Shown piece after piece: positions 54,761 through 64,000 of a DNA stretch of 64,000 bases. Positions within the stretch are counted from its first letter, which is position 1. Each line of letters starts with the position of its first letter. The translations under genes and the position numbers were made by a program. Source of the stretch: Marasmius tenuissimus (taxonomy: Eukaryota; Basidiomycota; Agaricomycetes; Agaricales; Marasmiaceae). The DNA is taken from positions 372,001 through 436,000 of the forward strand of contig JAQOTA010000069.1 of the NCBI GenBank assembly GCA_029532415.1, in the 5' to 3' direction. The notes below the pieces were generated by a model. That model was not told the DNA's origin. It searched no databases and saw only the letters and a program-made list of their open reading frames with translations.

Positions 54761-57700
54761 ATGTCGCTCATAAGTGACACAGAGTGTGTGTAGCCAATCA
54801 GTACTGCTACAGGTCTCTTTAACCTTTGTTTATCCAGCTTTCTCATTCACAGTCTTCGGCTTTCATATCTACGAGATGTAGAAGACGTCTACGGATCAAG
54901 GATAATCTCTCTCGACCCATTATACAACAACAATCCATACATAGCCTCATCAGGTCTCGCAGATTCAGACAAATGGCCTGAACTGGACATGCCAGATAGC
55001 CCTGACATCAGCGACGAAGAAGGAGAACGACCATCAGGTTTTCCTGGTGCCCGACTCAAACACACACAGACCATTATGGGTGGAAGGACCGGAGGACTGG
55101 GGCTCAGAACGAGTGCGAAACGGCAATCCATGTCGAAGCGGATGTCAATGTCCAGCAACAGCAATACACCGAGGGCGAGTGATGTGACGGTGCAGAATTT
55201 CGTGGGGGGCGGTGCTCTCAAGGATGGACGTGGCTTGGAGATGCCAGATCCCAAGAAGGAGGTTAACGGATTGATGAAGCTCCCAGATGAACCCGAGCAG
55301 AGTGGTAGCTCGAGTGTCAAGGTTGATGTTAACATCGTGGAACCCACTGTTCAGGAAGAAGCCCCTGTACAAAGGGTCGTGCAATTCATTCCGAAATTCA
55401 AGAATGCGAAGGAGATGGAGGAGAAAAGACGGGAACGAATGGCTGCCCGGAGAAGAGGGCCCAACGGAGCGCTTGCTGGTCCTTCTGCGCCAGCCGTACC
55501 TCAGCCACCCCAACCGCAACACTCACTGTCCTTCGACACTTCTTCAGATGAGGATATGGTTCATGTTGAAGCAGCTTCGTCTTCCGACTCGGACTTCGGT
55601 GACATAGATGATGGAGATGAGTTCGACCCGTGCGTCTGTATCGTTAATCTCTGTGTCTTCACGCTCTGAAGTACCTTTTCCCCCCAGTGAATTCACGACC
55701 CGAGGAATACATTCGGACAGCATCTCGGATGCATCTCTGCCATCAGTCGGTACCTCCTCCGTTGTGGGATATATGAACAACGCCCGCCCACGTCTCAGTC
55801 CCGTCAACGAAAGCACAGCCGGTCAACCCAATCACCATAACCATGTTCCCCATACCCAACGTTCAGTATCTGATGCCAGCACTAACATCTCTGGAGCGAA
55901 ATCATCCCGTCGGCCTGCTCCTCGTAGCTCCAACTCGAACTCATCAATCCAACTCGCGAATTCGTCTTCATCCGTTCCTCAAGTATCCTCATCCACCCCG
56001 AGCGAAGTCTCATTGTTCACTCGCAAACGCGTTGCACCCTTAAGACCTCAAAAGTCATCACTTAGCGCCATGATCGCTGCCTCCTCCAGCTCCTCCAATA
56101 ATCCTTTCACCGAAATATACAGTGCGATATCTGGCCGAGGTGAAGCCGCGGCCACGAATGTCCTCGTATTCTTTCCGCATTGTAAAAGTCCGGCAAAGGG
56201 GATGGACTTGAATGTAAGAAAGGATGCGACCGTAGAGGAGGTCATTGGGTTTGCATTATGGACTTACTGGGAGGAAGGCTGGTTACCTAGATTGGATGAG
56301 GGGTTGAACGAGGAGAAGGATAAAGAGAAGTGGGAAGTGAGAATGAGTGGTGTAGGGTGGATAATGAGGATTGCGGAGGAGGATGGAGAGGTTGACGATG
56401 ATTTCCCTCGTAAGTCTCTTTCCGCCTTTGAAAAATCGTTGCTTGGGCTCACTGACGTCTACGGCTGTAGCACCTGATAGGACGGGGAAGATCGCCAAGT
56501 TTAACGGGGACGCGTATGCGGTGCTTGAAGCTACCCCTGCGCAGATTGCGCAGAATCAGATACTGGAGAGTAAGATACAGCGTCCTACGAAGGTTAAGAA
56601 ACCGTCGGCGGACAAGTCGGCGTCCAACCTGAATCTGCCGTTGGCCCAGGGTGGTCCTGGAAGCACGAGTGCTAGCTTGCTTGCAGCATCTGCGTTGGGT
56701 ATGTTCCTCTTGACTAGCAAGCTCGTTTGGTTCTCTGAAGACCTCGGTTAGGTGGTTCCGTTCCTTTGTCGACGTCACTGGGACCTTCCACGCATGGCCC
56801 ACAGATGTTCTTGAGGATTAGAATCGCGGATCAAGCCGATGCAGTTCACTTTATGACTACTATCCCGGTGTATGAGCTTTCAGTCTTTCCTCTTTATGCC
56901 GATGATTCACGCTTGCGTTTGTAGATCCTCCGGTATGTACATGCAGGAAGTCCTCGAAGCCGTCTGTCGCAAGCGAAGCATGGCCAACAGCCCGTCGGAT
57001 TACGCTCTCCTCCTCTCCGATCTGAGGATTTTCGTGCCGCTCGACAGGACTGTCGCTTCTCTGCAGGGGAAAAGGGAGTTGGATCTCGTCAAGAGGAGCT
57101 CATTACCAGATATGGGCGTTGATGTGTTCAGGGCTGGAAGGACGACAGATCCTAATGGTACGTACGCTCATGGATTTTCAAGATCCAAGACTGACTCGTT
57201 CCGGTTATTGTAGCGTCGATATTGAAGCGGATGTCGGATGCGCCCGAAGCCAAGTTGGCGGTAACGCTGGATTATAGGACTGCTTACAAGGTTTGTCTTG
57301 CTATTTCGCCCCCTTGTACTGTTTTATTGACTATCTCGCTTTAAAAAGAAATACACGGTATACCGAAAGCTTCCCATGCTTGTTACTCGGCAAGAAAAGA
57401 CGTTGGCTATAGATGGCGGTTATCTCCACGTTAGCGCTTCCTCTTCTCTTTTCTTTTCTCCCCCTGACTTCTCGCCCGTCCGATAGATAATGCCTCCTAC
57501 TACCAACAGAGCAGCAAAGGGAGTCTTCGATAGCGGCCGGACGACCTCTTTCCATATCAAGAGTATCTCCGAGTGTCAACAATCGAACAAGTCGCCACAT
57601 ATGTTCAAGCTTGTACTCAATCGCGCTAGTGGGGACAAACGATATTACTTTGAGGCGGAGAATTCGAAATCTGCGGGTGAGAATTTTTTGTGTCTTTCGA

Positions 57701-57832
57701 AGGAAATGGAAACCCCTCCGTGTCTAACGTACGTATCTAAAAGGTGAAATCGTGCAGACTGTCAAGTCGTTGAAGAACGCGTTGGATAGGTCGAGTACGA
57801 TCAAGGCTAGGAGGAGTAGGCAGGTTGTGTAA
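54761..57832 (+). CDS. TORC2 subunit Sin1/Avo1
   Basis: Sin1 (Avo1 in budding yeast) is the TORC2 scaffold that recruits AGC kinase substrates such as Akt/Ypk/Gad8 and binds membranes. Exon 1 is tiny (MSLISDT, donor GTGTGT at 54784) and joins DFLIHSLRLSYLRDVEDVYG, the conserved N-terminus. A Ser-rich linker follows, with VVQFIPKFKNAKEMEEKRRE. The CRIM domain (about residues 400-530) has NVLVFFPHCKSPAKGMDLNV, VEEVIGFALWTYWEEGWLP and WIMRIAEEDGEVDDDFP. Next are an RBD-like region (FLRIRIADQADAVHFMTTIP, MYMQEVLEAVCRKRSM) and a C-terminal PH domain (KKYTVYRKLPMLVTRQEKTL, FDSGRTTSFHIKSISECQQS, FKLVLNRASGDKRYYFEA, IVQTVKSLKNALDR). All domains are present; about 840 residues. Confidence 0.94.
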
Positions 57833-59844
57833 GTGAGATCTGGATGGATGGGATAGGATAAATGTGGATTCTTGTGTATCATTGTGCGATGTTCTGGTTT
57901 GTAGGAGTACCTTCCCGATCTCGTTATTCCGTTGGTTACCGCTGGGGCTGGGGTTTGGAATCCGAATCGGTGGTCAGTCATTTTGCGTTGAGAGGATTCA
58001 TTTTGCGTTGAGAGGATTTGACGCGAGTCTCCGGTAGACGGTACACCCGTGTTCGCCAGAACCTGCCGGAAGAAGACTCGTCCGAGTATCCACCAATTTA
58101 CAAGGATCAAGTTTTCGAGGTGTTCGCGAGAGGCCTTGGCTGCTTCGTGGATGGTCCCATTTGGAACGGTAAACATTGAGTATAAGCTCGACCCTCCGTA
58201 AACTAGAATTCGAAAAGTGGTATTACCCTCACCAAGCAGCGGAGCGTATACAAGAAAGGATCTTGACGGGATCTCATCGTATTCAGAGCACAACCACATC
58301 CTGATTGATGTAAGCCATGACGCCAAACGGTATAGCTCAGTTCATACTTGATGCGTTTGACCAAAGTCTAGTCGAGCAAGGAATTTCGAGAAGAGTCCAC
58401 AAGGACGTTACGTCCTGGAGCTTGCATTCCAACACATACAGTAACCGAGATTCCTGTCGGTTCTCATCCTTCTCTTCTCAAAGGTCCCGAGGATTTGAGT
58501 GACTCTGATATCACGAAATGGAGAGCTTGAGGTTATGTGGTCGTATTGTTCCAGAAATAACACTGTAAGCGACATTGAAAGCCTCCGACCAGGCCCAGGT
58601 GTGCCAGTTTGTTCGGGACATAAGCGGCAAAGCGAGGGTATACATGGGTTTGCCGTCAGAGCTTAGAGAGGCGACTTGAATGATCCCCAGCTGGTATAAG
58701 GCTGGGAAGAAGGAGTGTTCAGGGATGTGACGTGGGAGGCTCGGGAGCACTTCCAGTAGAACTCTTCGTAGGCCTGAGGTACGAGGGAGATGAAGAACTG
58801 ACATGGTCAAAGGGTCCGTCCTTTGATGACTCGAATGCTTGAGCATGCTCTCGCTCAACAGGGGGCCGAAACAGGACAGCTCACATCCTGACAACTCTGC
58901 TCTCCGTTTGACTACCGATCTGGAGTGCATTTGGGGGGTTTCCGGATTTGATCCCGTGCAATCCGAGTCAGTCTAGCTGCAGTCTACGGCCTTGGAATGA
59001 TCGGGAGGTAAGTACTGGTTGGGGGAATGAAACGATGCATGCCATTCACCCACCTTAGTACAGCGACCTTGTATACTTATGCGGCTAGACTTGGCAGTGG
59101 GCTGTCTGTCAGAGGCGCACAGGCTACGGCGCGTAATACAATGTACCTTTTTGCGGGCTCTCGAGTCATCCCGAGGGTTAGCACAGCTAAGTGATATGTA
59201 GAGGGGGCGCAGTCACGTTAGGGAGCGGAAAAAGTGCGGGAGGGTGACTCTGTTGAGCTAGTACAGCGTGCATGTATGGTGGCACCATGCAACTGCACGA
59301 CGTGATGTTAGGCTTCAATCCGAGATTGAATTGAATGATGGCGAGTCGCATTGTCCTCACCCCCGGGTTGGCATACCCCGGATGATTTCGTTTCATTGCT
59401 GGGTCAAAGGAGCACCTGTAGGATCGCGTTCTAGGATGTTAGTATAGAAAATTAGGCGCAGGGCTTTTCGAAGACTTAGCGAGATTGCCGTTGAAGCTCG
59501 AGGGCTGGCGGAGATTTCGGTCTGAGTTCACTGAGTTGTAGGGGTGTGGCGGTGCCTTTGTTTATTGTGAGTCATTGTAACCTAAAAAGGTAATTTACCG
59601 GAACTCGGCTAACGTGTGGGAGCTTTCTGTCCGTTTTCGGACACTTCTGATCAACAAATTATCTGGGACGCGATGTTCTGACTAGTTTCATTTCCTGCCA
59701 TCATCATCCCCGAAAGCTCTGCTCAGAGCAACTGCTACACAGCGTTCACGTTCAGAAAGTCTACATAAACGCAGGGCTGGAATACAAAAGGACCACAGTG
59801 CGTTTTGCTGCTCTAATAACTTTTTTCATCATCTGATCACGACT
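57833..59844. other. Intergenic, about 2 kb, with unplaced minus-strand frames
   Basis: Two minus-strand frames look partly protein-like. One (57724-58326) overlaps the SIN1 3' end. The other (58511-58930, about 139 residues with an ATG, containing LPSLPRHIPEHSFFPALYQ) has no family match. I cannot confirm either as a gene. The last 150 bases are the promoter of the next gene. Confidence 0.35.
57979..58018 (+). repeat. Perfect 20-bp tandem duplication
   Basis: CATTTTGCGTTGAGAGGATT occurs twice head-to-tail, about 150 bases after the SIN1 stop codon. A recent slippage or duplication event, probably without function. Confidence 0.85.
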
Positions 59845-62800
59845 ATGGGATCCACCAGTTCAAATCACAGTTCACGGAGTGCATTCGGGAGGAGTGCGAG
59901 TGTGACACCAAAGAGGTCGTTCAAGTCGAGAACAAGAAGAATTGAGGTCTCGAAGATGACGACCTTGAAGAGTCAGAGTTTGACCGAAGTCACCTTGAGC
60001 ACAGTGGAAGGGCACGCAGTCAAACGAAGAAGAGTCGATTATCCAGGTACTCTTCAACGATACAATACGGAAGTCATCGCAAATCCTCGCACGTCTTCGC
60101 CTTCGGTCCCAACAACGTCAACGACAAGGGTGTTGGCCCCAGCATCAACGCTTCCCACAATCACGTCCTCATCATCGAAGACAACGTCAACCTCCACATC
60201 AGCGACCTATCCCAACAGGCTTGAGGACGCTCAGACCGCCTCTCAGCTATCGTTGGCGCGTCGGTCACCTTCGCCTGTACCCACAGAACTCGACATTGAT
60301 AATGCAGAGCGACCAGACATTGATGCGCACTTGTACAACGTGCACAAGGTTAAGGTCATTGACTACGCTTGCAACCCGCCCGCGAAGAATTTCCCAAGCA
60401 CCCCGTCTGCTTCAACGTCAACACCCACGGTCACCGACTTCGCTTCTACTTCGGGTACAAGCCGGTCGAGTGCGCCCTCACGTATACCAGAAGCGTTTTT
60501 CGCGAAAGATGCCATAGCCCAGTATGAGTGGTTTATGGCTCGCGGAAGTCGCGAGTGGGATCAGTTAAGTCAACAAGGGACAGAGGTGTGGGAAGAGAGT
60601 GACGACAAGGAAGAGAGAACCCGAACGGAAGGGGAGATCCAACAATCCCAATCACCCGCGCAGAACCAGAACGAGTCGCCTGCCCAATCGTCTCCGCGAC
60701 GCGGCCAGCCTCTTAGGCGACAACAACGGGTACCACTGACCGGCATCAAACTGTTCAATGAAGAATTACATCCCGAATCCTCGACCAACCCACCCCTGTC
60801 CCTGTCCACGCCGCCTACGTCTTCAGCTAAACCGACTGTCTCCGATCAGGAGAAGACACCTCTCTTGCCATCGTTTTCGCCGCGTAATCCGCTTGCGCCG
60901 CGGACGTTGAAGCTGAAACGAACGGCTCCGATTCCGGGGAGGGTTCTCTATCGTTTACACGAGATCCAGTGGGTGACCGATGAGGAGGCACATCAACGAT
61001 GGCTACCTTGTGATTGGGAGGAGTATCATGCTCATGAGATACGGGAGCGAGAGAAATTCAAGGACGGCAAGAGAGGGTACATGGGGAAAGGAGAGGTGGG
61101 ATATCCATATTGGGCCGTTTGGGGGAGTCCACCTTCCCAACGGAATACCAAAGGCAAGGAGAAAGCGAGGGAGTTGGAGCCGGAGCCCCAGAAGCAACCT
61201 GAGCTTGAACCTGAACCTGAAACCGAAGCTGTGCCAGACGAGGAGGAGGAGATTGTCGAATCCCAGAGTGTTCATGCAACATTGAGCGGGACTCTCGAGT
61301 CGCCTCAGCAGTCCCCGGAGCCCGAGACGGTGGTCGAGAGATCTGCTTCACCCTCGCCTTCCCCGCCAGTTGAACAGTCACAATCGATGCATGTGACATT
61401 GAGTGGAACGATCAAGACCCCACGAAACTCGCCTTCTCCACCATCAGATAAACCCATCGCGCGTACGAAACCCCCTCCCACCCCTCCGAGAGCCGACCCT
61501 CCTACTCCGGCCAAACAATCATCGCCGAAGAAGTCTATCGCCTCTGCTCTCGCAGCGGAATTGTACTACTTGGCGCTTGCTGAGGATACCGATCTCGGGT
61601 TTGGTAAGCCACCGGGTAGAGAGTATCGTCGGGCTTTGGGAGAGCGTGCTGGTGATGTCTGGATTTGGCTGGGTGAATACGTCAAGAGGTGGGGGAGGGT
61701 TTCTGGGTTCGGGAAGAAGGAGGGACAGAACAACGATCCGAATAAGAGTCAATCTCTTTTCGAGTCGTTCGGCAAGGGTGGGGGTGATTCGAATAACAAC
61801 AACAACAACAATGGGAGCGGGAGAGTATTGGGTATGAGCACTGGCACGCTGGGAAGGACGAGGACGTTGGGCGGGTTGGGTCGAACGACTACGTTACGGG
61901 ACTTAGGAACGACTGATACGTTGGATGGAGCATCGCGAGACGTGAGTCAATGCTCTCGAGTCCTGTGAGATGGAGACTTACCTTTTACTCCCCAACTAGC
62001 AACAGCAGAAGAAGCGGCAACCGAATGATGCGAAGATGGACGTCGATGTGCCGACGCCCACCACTTCCCCTTTGACCTCAGAAGAGCACGACCCAATGGA
62101 CGTTAACTCTGAGCTGGAAACTTCGAGTATTCGATCAACGATTGGTTCAGGTCGTCGTGCAAGTACGGAAGAGGCTCAGCCTGAAGCCGGCCCTTCAGTT
62201 CCCCGGGCGCGAGCTTCCTCTAGGGCGAAAAGGACCAAGCAACCTCAGGTGGCACAGTCAGTGGATGAGGTAGTCGAGGAGGGCGGACGTGTTACCAGAA
62301 GCGCAGCGCAGAGGGCTAATAAACGGACGAAGGTTAACCCTCCGGTCATGAAAGGACCCGCGGAAGACAAGGAGGCGCCAAAGAAGAGGACAAGGACAAC
62401 TGCATCGAAGGCAGCGAGTGCCTCGAGTACAAGGGCTGCAACGTCGAACAAAGGCAAAGGCAAGGGGAAAGCCAGAGCTGTCGAAACTGAAACCGAGACT
62501 GATGTAGAGATGATGGACGGGGAAGGTGACGCAAGTGTAGGTGACGAAGACCATAGTGATGGTGAGAGTCGTGCACGTTCCGGGGTCAAGACTGCGACGA
62601 GGAAGAGCAAAAGGAAGATTGATAAGGTGGAATTGGAGGACCCGGCATCAATGGATGTCAAAGCTTCGAATGAGCCGTCAGGCTCAGACGCCTTGGGCGC
62701 TGGCGACGAGGATCGTCACGCCGAAGCACCTACTACTCGAGGCGCAAAGACCAGAGCCAACGCTAGGGGAGGTCGGAAACGTAGAGGCGGTGCTTCTTGA
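59845..62800 (+). CDS. Large disordered, probably nuclear protein of unknown function
   Basis: About 965 residues in two exons joined by a 59-base intron near 61942 (GAC|GTGAGT...AACTAG|CAA). The N-terminus is basic and Ser-rich with a possible nuclear signal (KRRRVDYPG). Three stretches look folded: IDAHLYNVHKVKVIDYACNP; FFAKDAIAQYEWFMARGSRE; and VLYRLHEIQWVTDEEAHQRW running into PYWAVWG. A helical piece, SIASALAAELYYLALAEDTD to WIWLGEYVKRW, precedes an Asn run. Related Glu/Ser blocks recur (SQSVHATLSGTLESP and SQSMHVTLSGTIKTP). Exon 2 is Lys/Arg/Glu-rich with several bipartite-like basic clusters and ends GGRKRRGGAS. No family recognised; the composition suggests a chromatin or nucleic-acid-associated role, which is only a guess. 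Confidence 0.7.
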
Positions 62801-63322
62801 AGACTGTGATCAACTACGGAAGGAGGTGGACACCCCAGTCGGAGTGATGCGATACCTGAATACCAATCACCCGTCCTGCGATCTTTATTGAATCTTGATT
62901 AGTTCTATTCGCGTCTTATCGTCATTCCTCTTCTCTTTTTCATGTTTCGTTCTGTTCATCACATTCTGTATCGAGTATGAATCCAGTACACATGTAGGAA
63001 GAGCTCGTAATTTATCAATGAATATCCTTGTACTACCATTCTGTTGCTCTTGAGTGACATCGCGACACTTGCTTATCGCTGTGGCTGTAAGTTCGAGTTG
63101 TTACGATCGTCAGAACTATACTGTAATCCTTGAGGCGCCTGGCGGAATTCTTTCTATGTTGAAGGTCACCACCACAATCCGGATCACGTACTGGTAAGGC
63201 ATTAGACAACATAAAAGACAGCACAACTTATACAATAGAGAAGCGTCCAAACCGAATATTTTAGTACAAGTCCATATCCTGTAACTTCATCAAAGGAATG
63301 AATTATGTGGCGATCGCTCGTC
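62801..63322. other. Intergenic, convergent 3' flanks
   Basis: About 0.5 kb between two genes pointing toward each other. No gene seen. Confidence 0.45.
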
Positions 63323-64000
63323 CTAGGGGTCCTCCGACTTGTTTTTGTTAAGGAGAGTGGGCTCCGATAGTTCTCCGTCGAATTGCGCGACATTGCAACG
63401 AGGCAAAGTTCCACCTCCACTCCTCGTCCTTATGAAAACGTACGCAGCAGAAGCTGCCACTGTCCATCGATTCGCCGCTTCAGGAGACCATACAGGAGTA
63501 AAGAAATATCATTTACTCACAGGTGAGTGCCAACACCAAAGCCATTATTCCGTCGACAAAGTGAAGCCAGCAGCTAGTATCCGGTGACATGGACCCACCG
63601 CCACATCGACCGCTATCATCGGTTTGCGTCAGGGCCAAAATTAAGATTCCGATAACTAGAGGAGACTCGATTTAGCTCCCTCTTCAGAGCAGGCGTCGTA
63701 AGAAAAACTCGCTAAGCATAAGTAAAGCAAGGATAGCCAGTGAATAAAAGTGAGTTGATGCATTCGTGAGGGTCCGCTTGAAGAAAGGCCGCCTGTTGTA
63801 GGAAAGGCTGGCCGAGAGTCAGTTTTGTCGTCCTCGAAATGGCGAAGGCGCGGCGAACGAGATACTCACAGAACGCTCGCCCAAACCCAGCTGATGGTTG
63901 AGAGGGCAGCTGCCAGGCCAGCGATCGTCTCTGGAAGGAAAGCTAAGCCTAGTTCGCCTGAACAACGACACCAATTCGTTACGCACGAAAGTTCTCCTGG
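63323..64000 (-). CDS. Third copy of the tandem MARVEL-like membrane protein (3' part only)
   Basis: Minus-strand 3' exons of a gene homologous to 5790-7504. The second four-helix unit is present: TIAGLAAALSTISWVWASVL, SYNRRPFFKRTLTNASTHFY, SLAILALLMLIIGILILALT, the Cys pair (GRCGGGSMSPDTSCWLHFVD), GIMALVLALTLAASAAYVFI and the soluble end NVAQFDGELSEP...NKSEDP. The stop is at 63323-63325. Introns sit at the same positions and phases as in the other copies. One (63656-63712) begins GCGAGT, a GC-AG intron. No breaks are seen in the visible part. The start and first unit lie beyond the window edge. Confidence 0.75.
63656..63712 (-). other. GC-AG intron in the third MARVEL-like copy
   Basis: Donor A|GCGAGT, acceptor CTCTAG. 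It sits at the same place and phase as a GT-AG intron in the gene at 5790-7504, and removing it gives LMLIIGILIL. Confidence 0.7.

Noticed and set aside
58511..58930. Single-exon minus-strand gene
   Set aside because: It has an ATG and 139 codons, but no recognised motif, no introns in an intron-rich genome and no clear promoter; kept only as a note.

Overview
The window reads as nuclear DNA of a filamentous basidiomycete, most likely an Agaricomycete. Nearly every gene is broken by many short introns of about 50-60 bp. The gene families are basidiomycete in flavour: NACHT P-loop proteins, expanded kinase-like genes, DUF7137, a DASH-complex Ask1 and a TORC2 Sin1/Avo1. Genes lie on both strands without operons. 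I saw no tRNA, rRNA or CRISPR array.

Layout: 0-1.4 kb, 3' part of a Dal5-type MFS transporter. 1.4-7.5 kb, an inverted duplication: a broken minus-strand copy and an intact plus-strand copy of an eight-helix, tandem MARVEL-like membrane protein flank a DUF7137 gene. A third relative runs off the right edge (63.3-64 kb). 7.8-12.3 kb, two NACHT genes; the second is a pseudogene with a ~290 bp foldback/MITE element in it. 13.6-19.1 kb, a small basic protein gene and a long low-complexity protein. 19.1-23.4 kb, a gene-poor stretch. 23.5-25.9 kb, glutamate decarboxylase. 26.2-28.6 kb, a protein kinase. 29.5-35.7 kb, an MFS and a MATE transporter. 36.2-46.6 kb, four paralogues of a four-helix-bundle domain resembling the MLKL N-terminal/HeLo-like fold, interleaved with a small kinase-like gene. 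46.6-47.9 kb, transaldolase. 48.3-50.8 kb, a DHA2-type MFS. 51.8-62.8 kb, mostly core genes: a small orphan, Ask1, Sin1 and a large disordered nuclear-type protein.

The right side (46-63 kb) looks like conserved housekeeping sequence: metabolism, kinetochore and TORC2. The segments at 1-13 kb and 26-46 kb look accessory, with duplicated and broken genes, NACHT proteins, kinases and helical-bundle proteins. The most interesting candidate system is the 36-46.6 kb cluster. One member fuses the helical bundle to four predicted membrane helices and is divergently paired with a kinase-like gene. Two others carry a shared Asn/Gln-rich C-terminal motif followed by a Pro/His/Tyr tail. By analogy with fungal cell-death and allorecognition loci, this could be an immune-type signalling or membrane-acting module; that function is inference only.

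GC-AG introns recur (31.2, 50.6 and 63.7 kb, probably also in the pseudogene at 2.6 kb), so a GT-only gene model would miss exons here.
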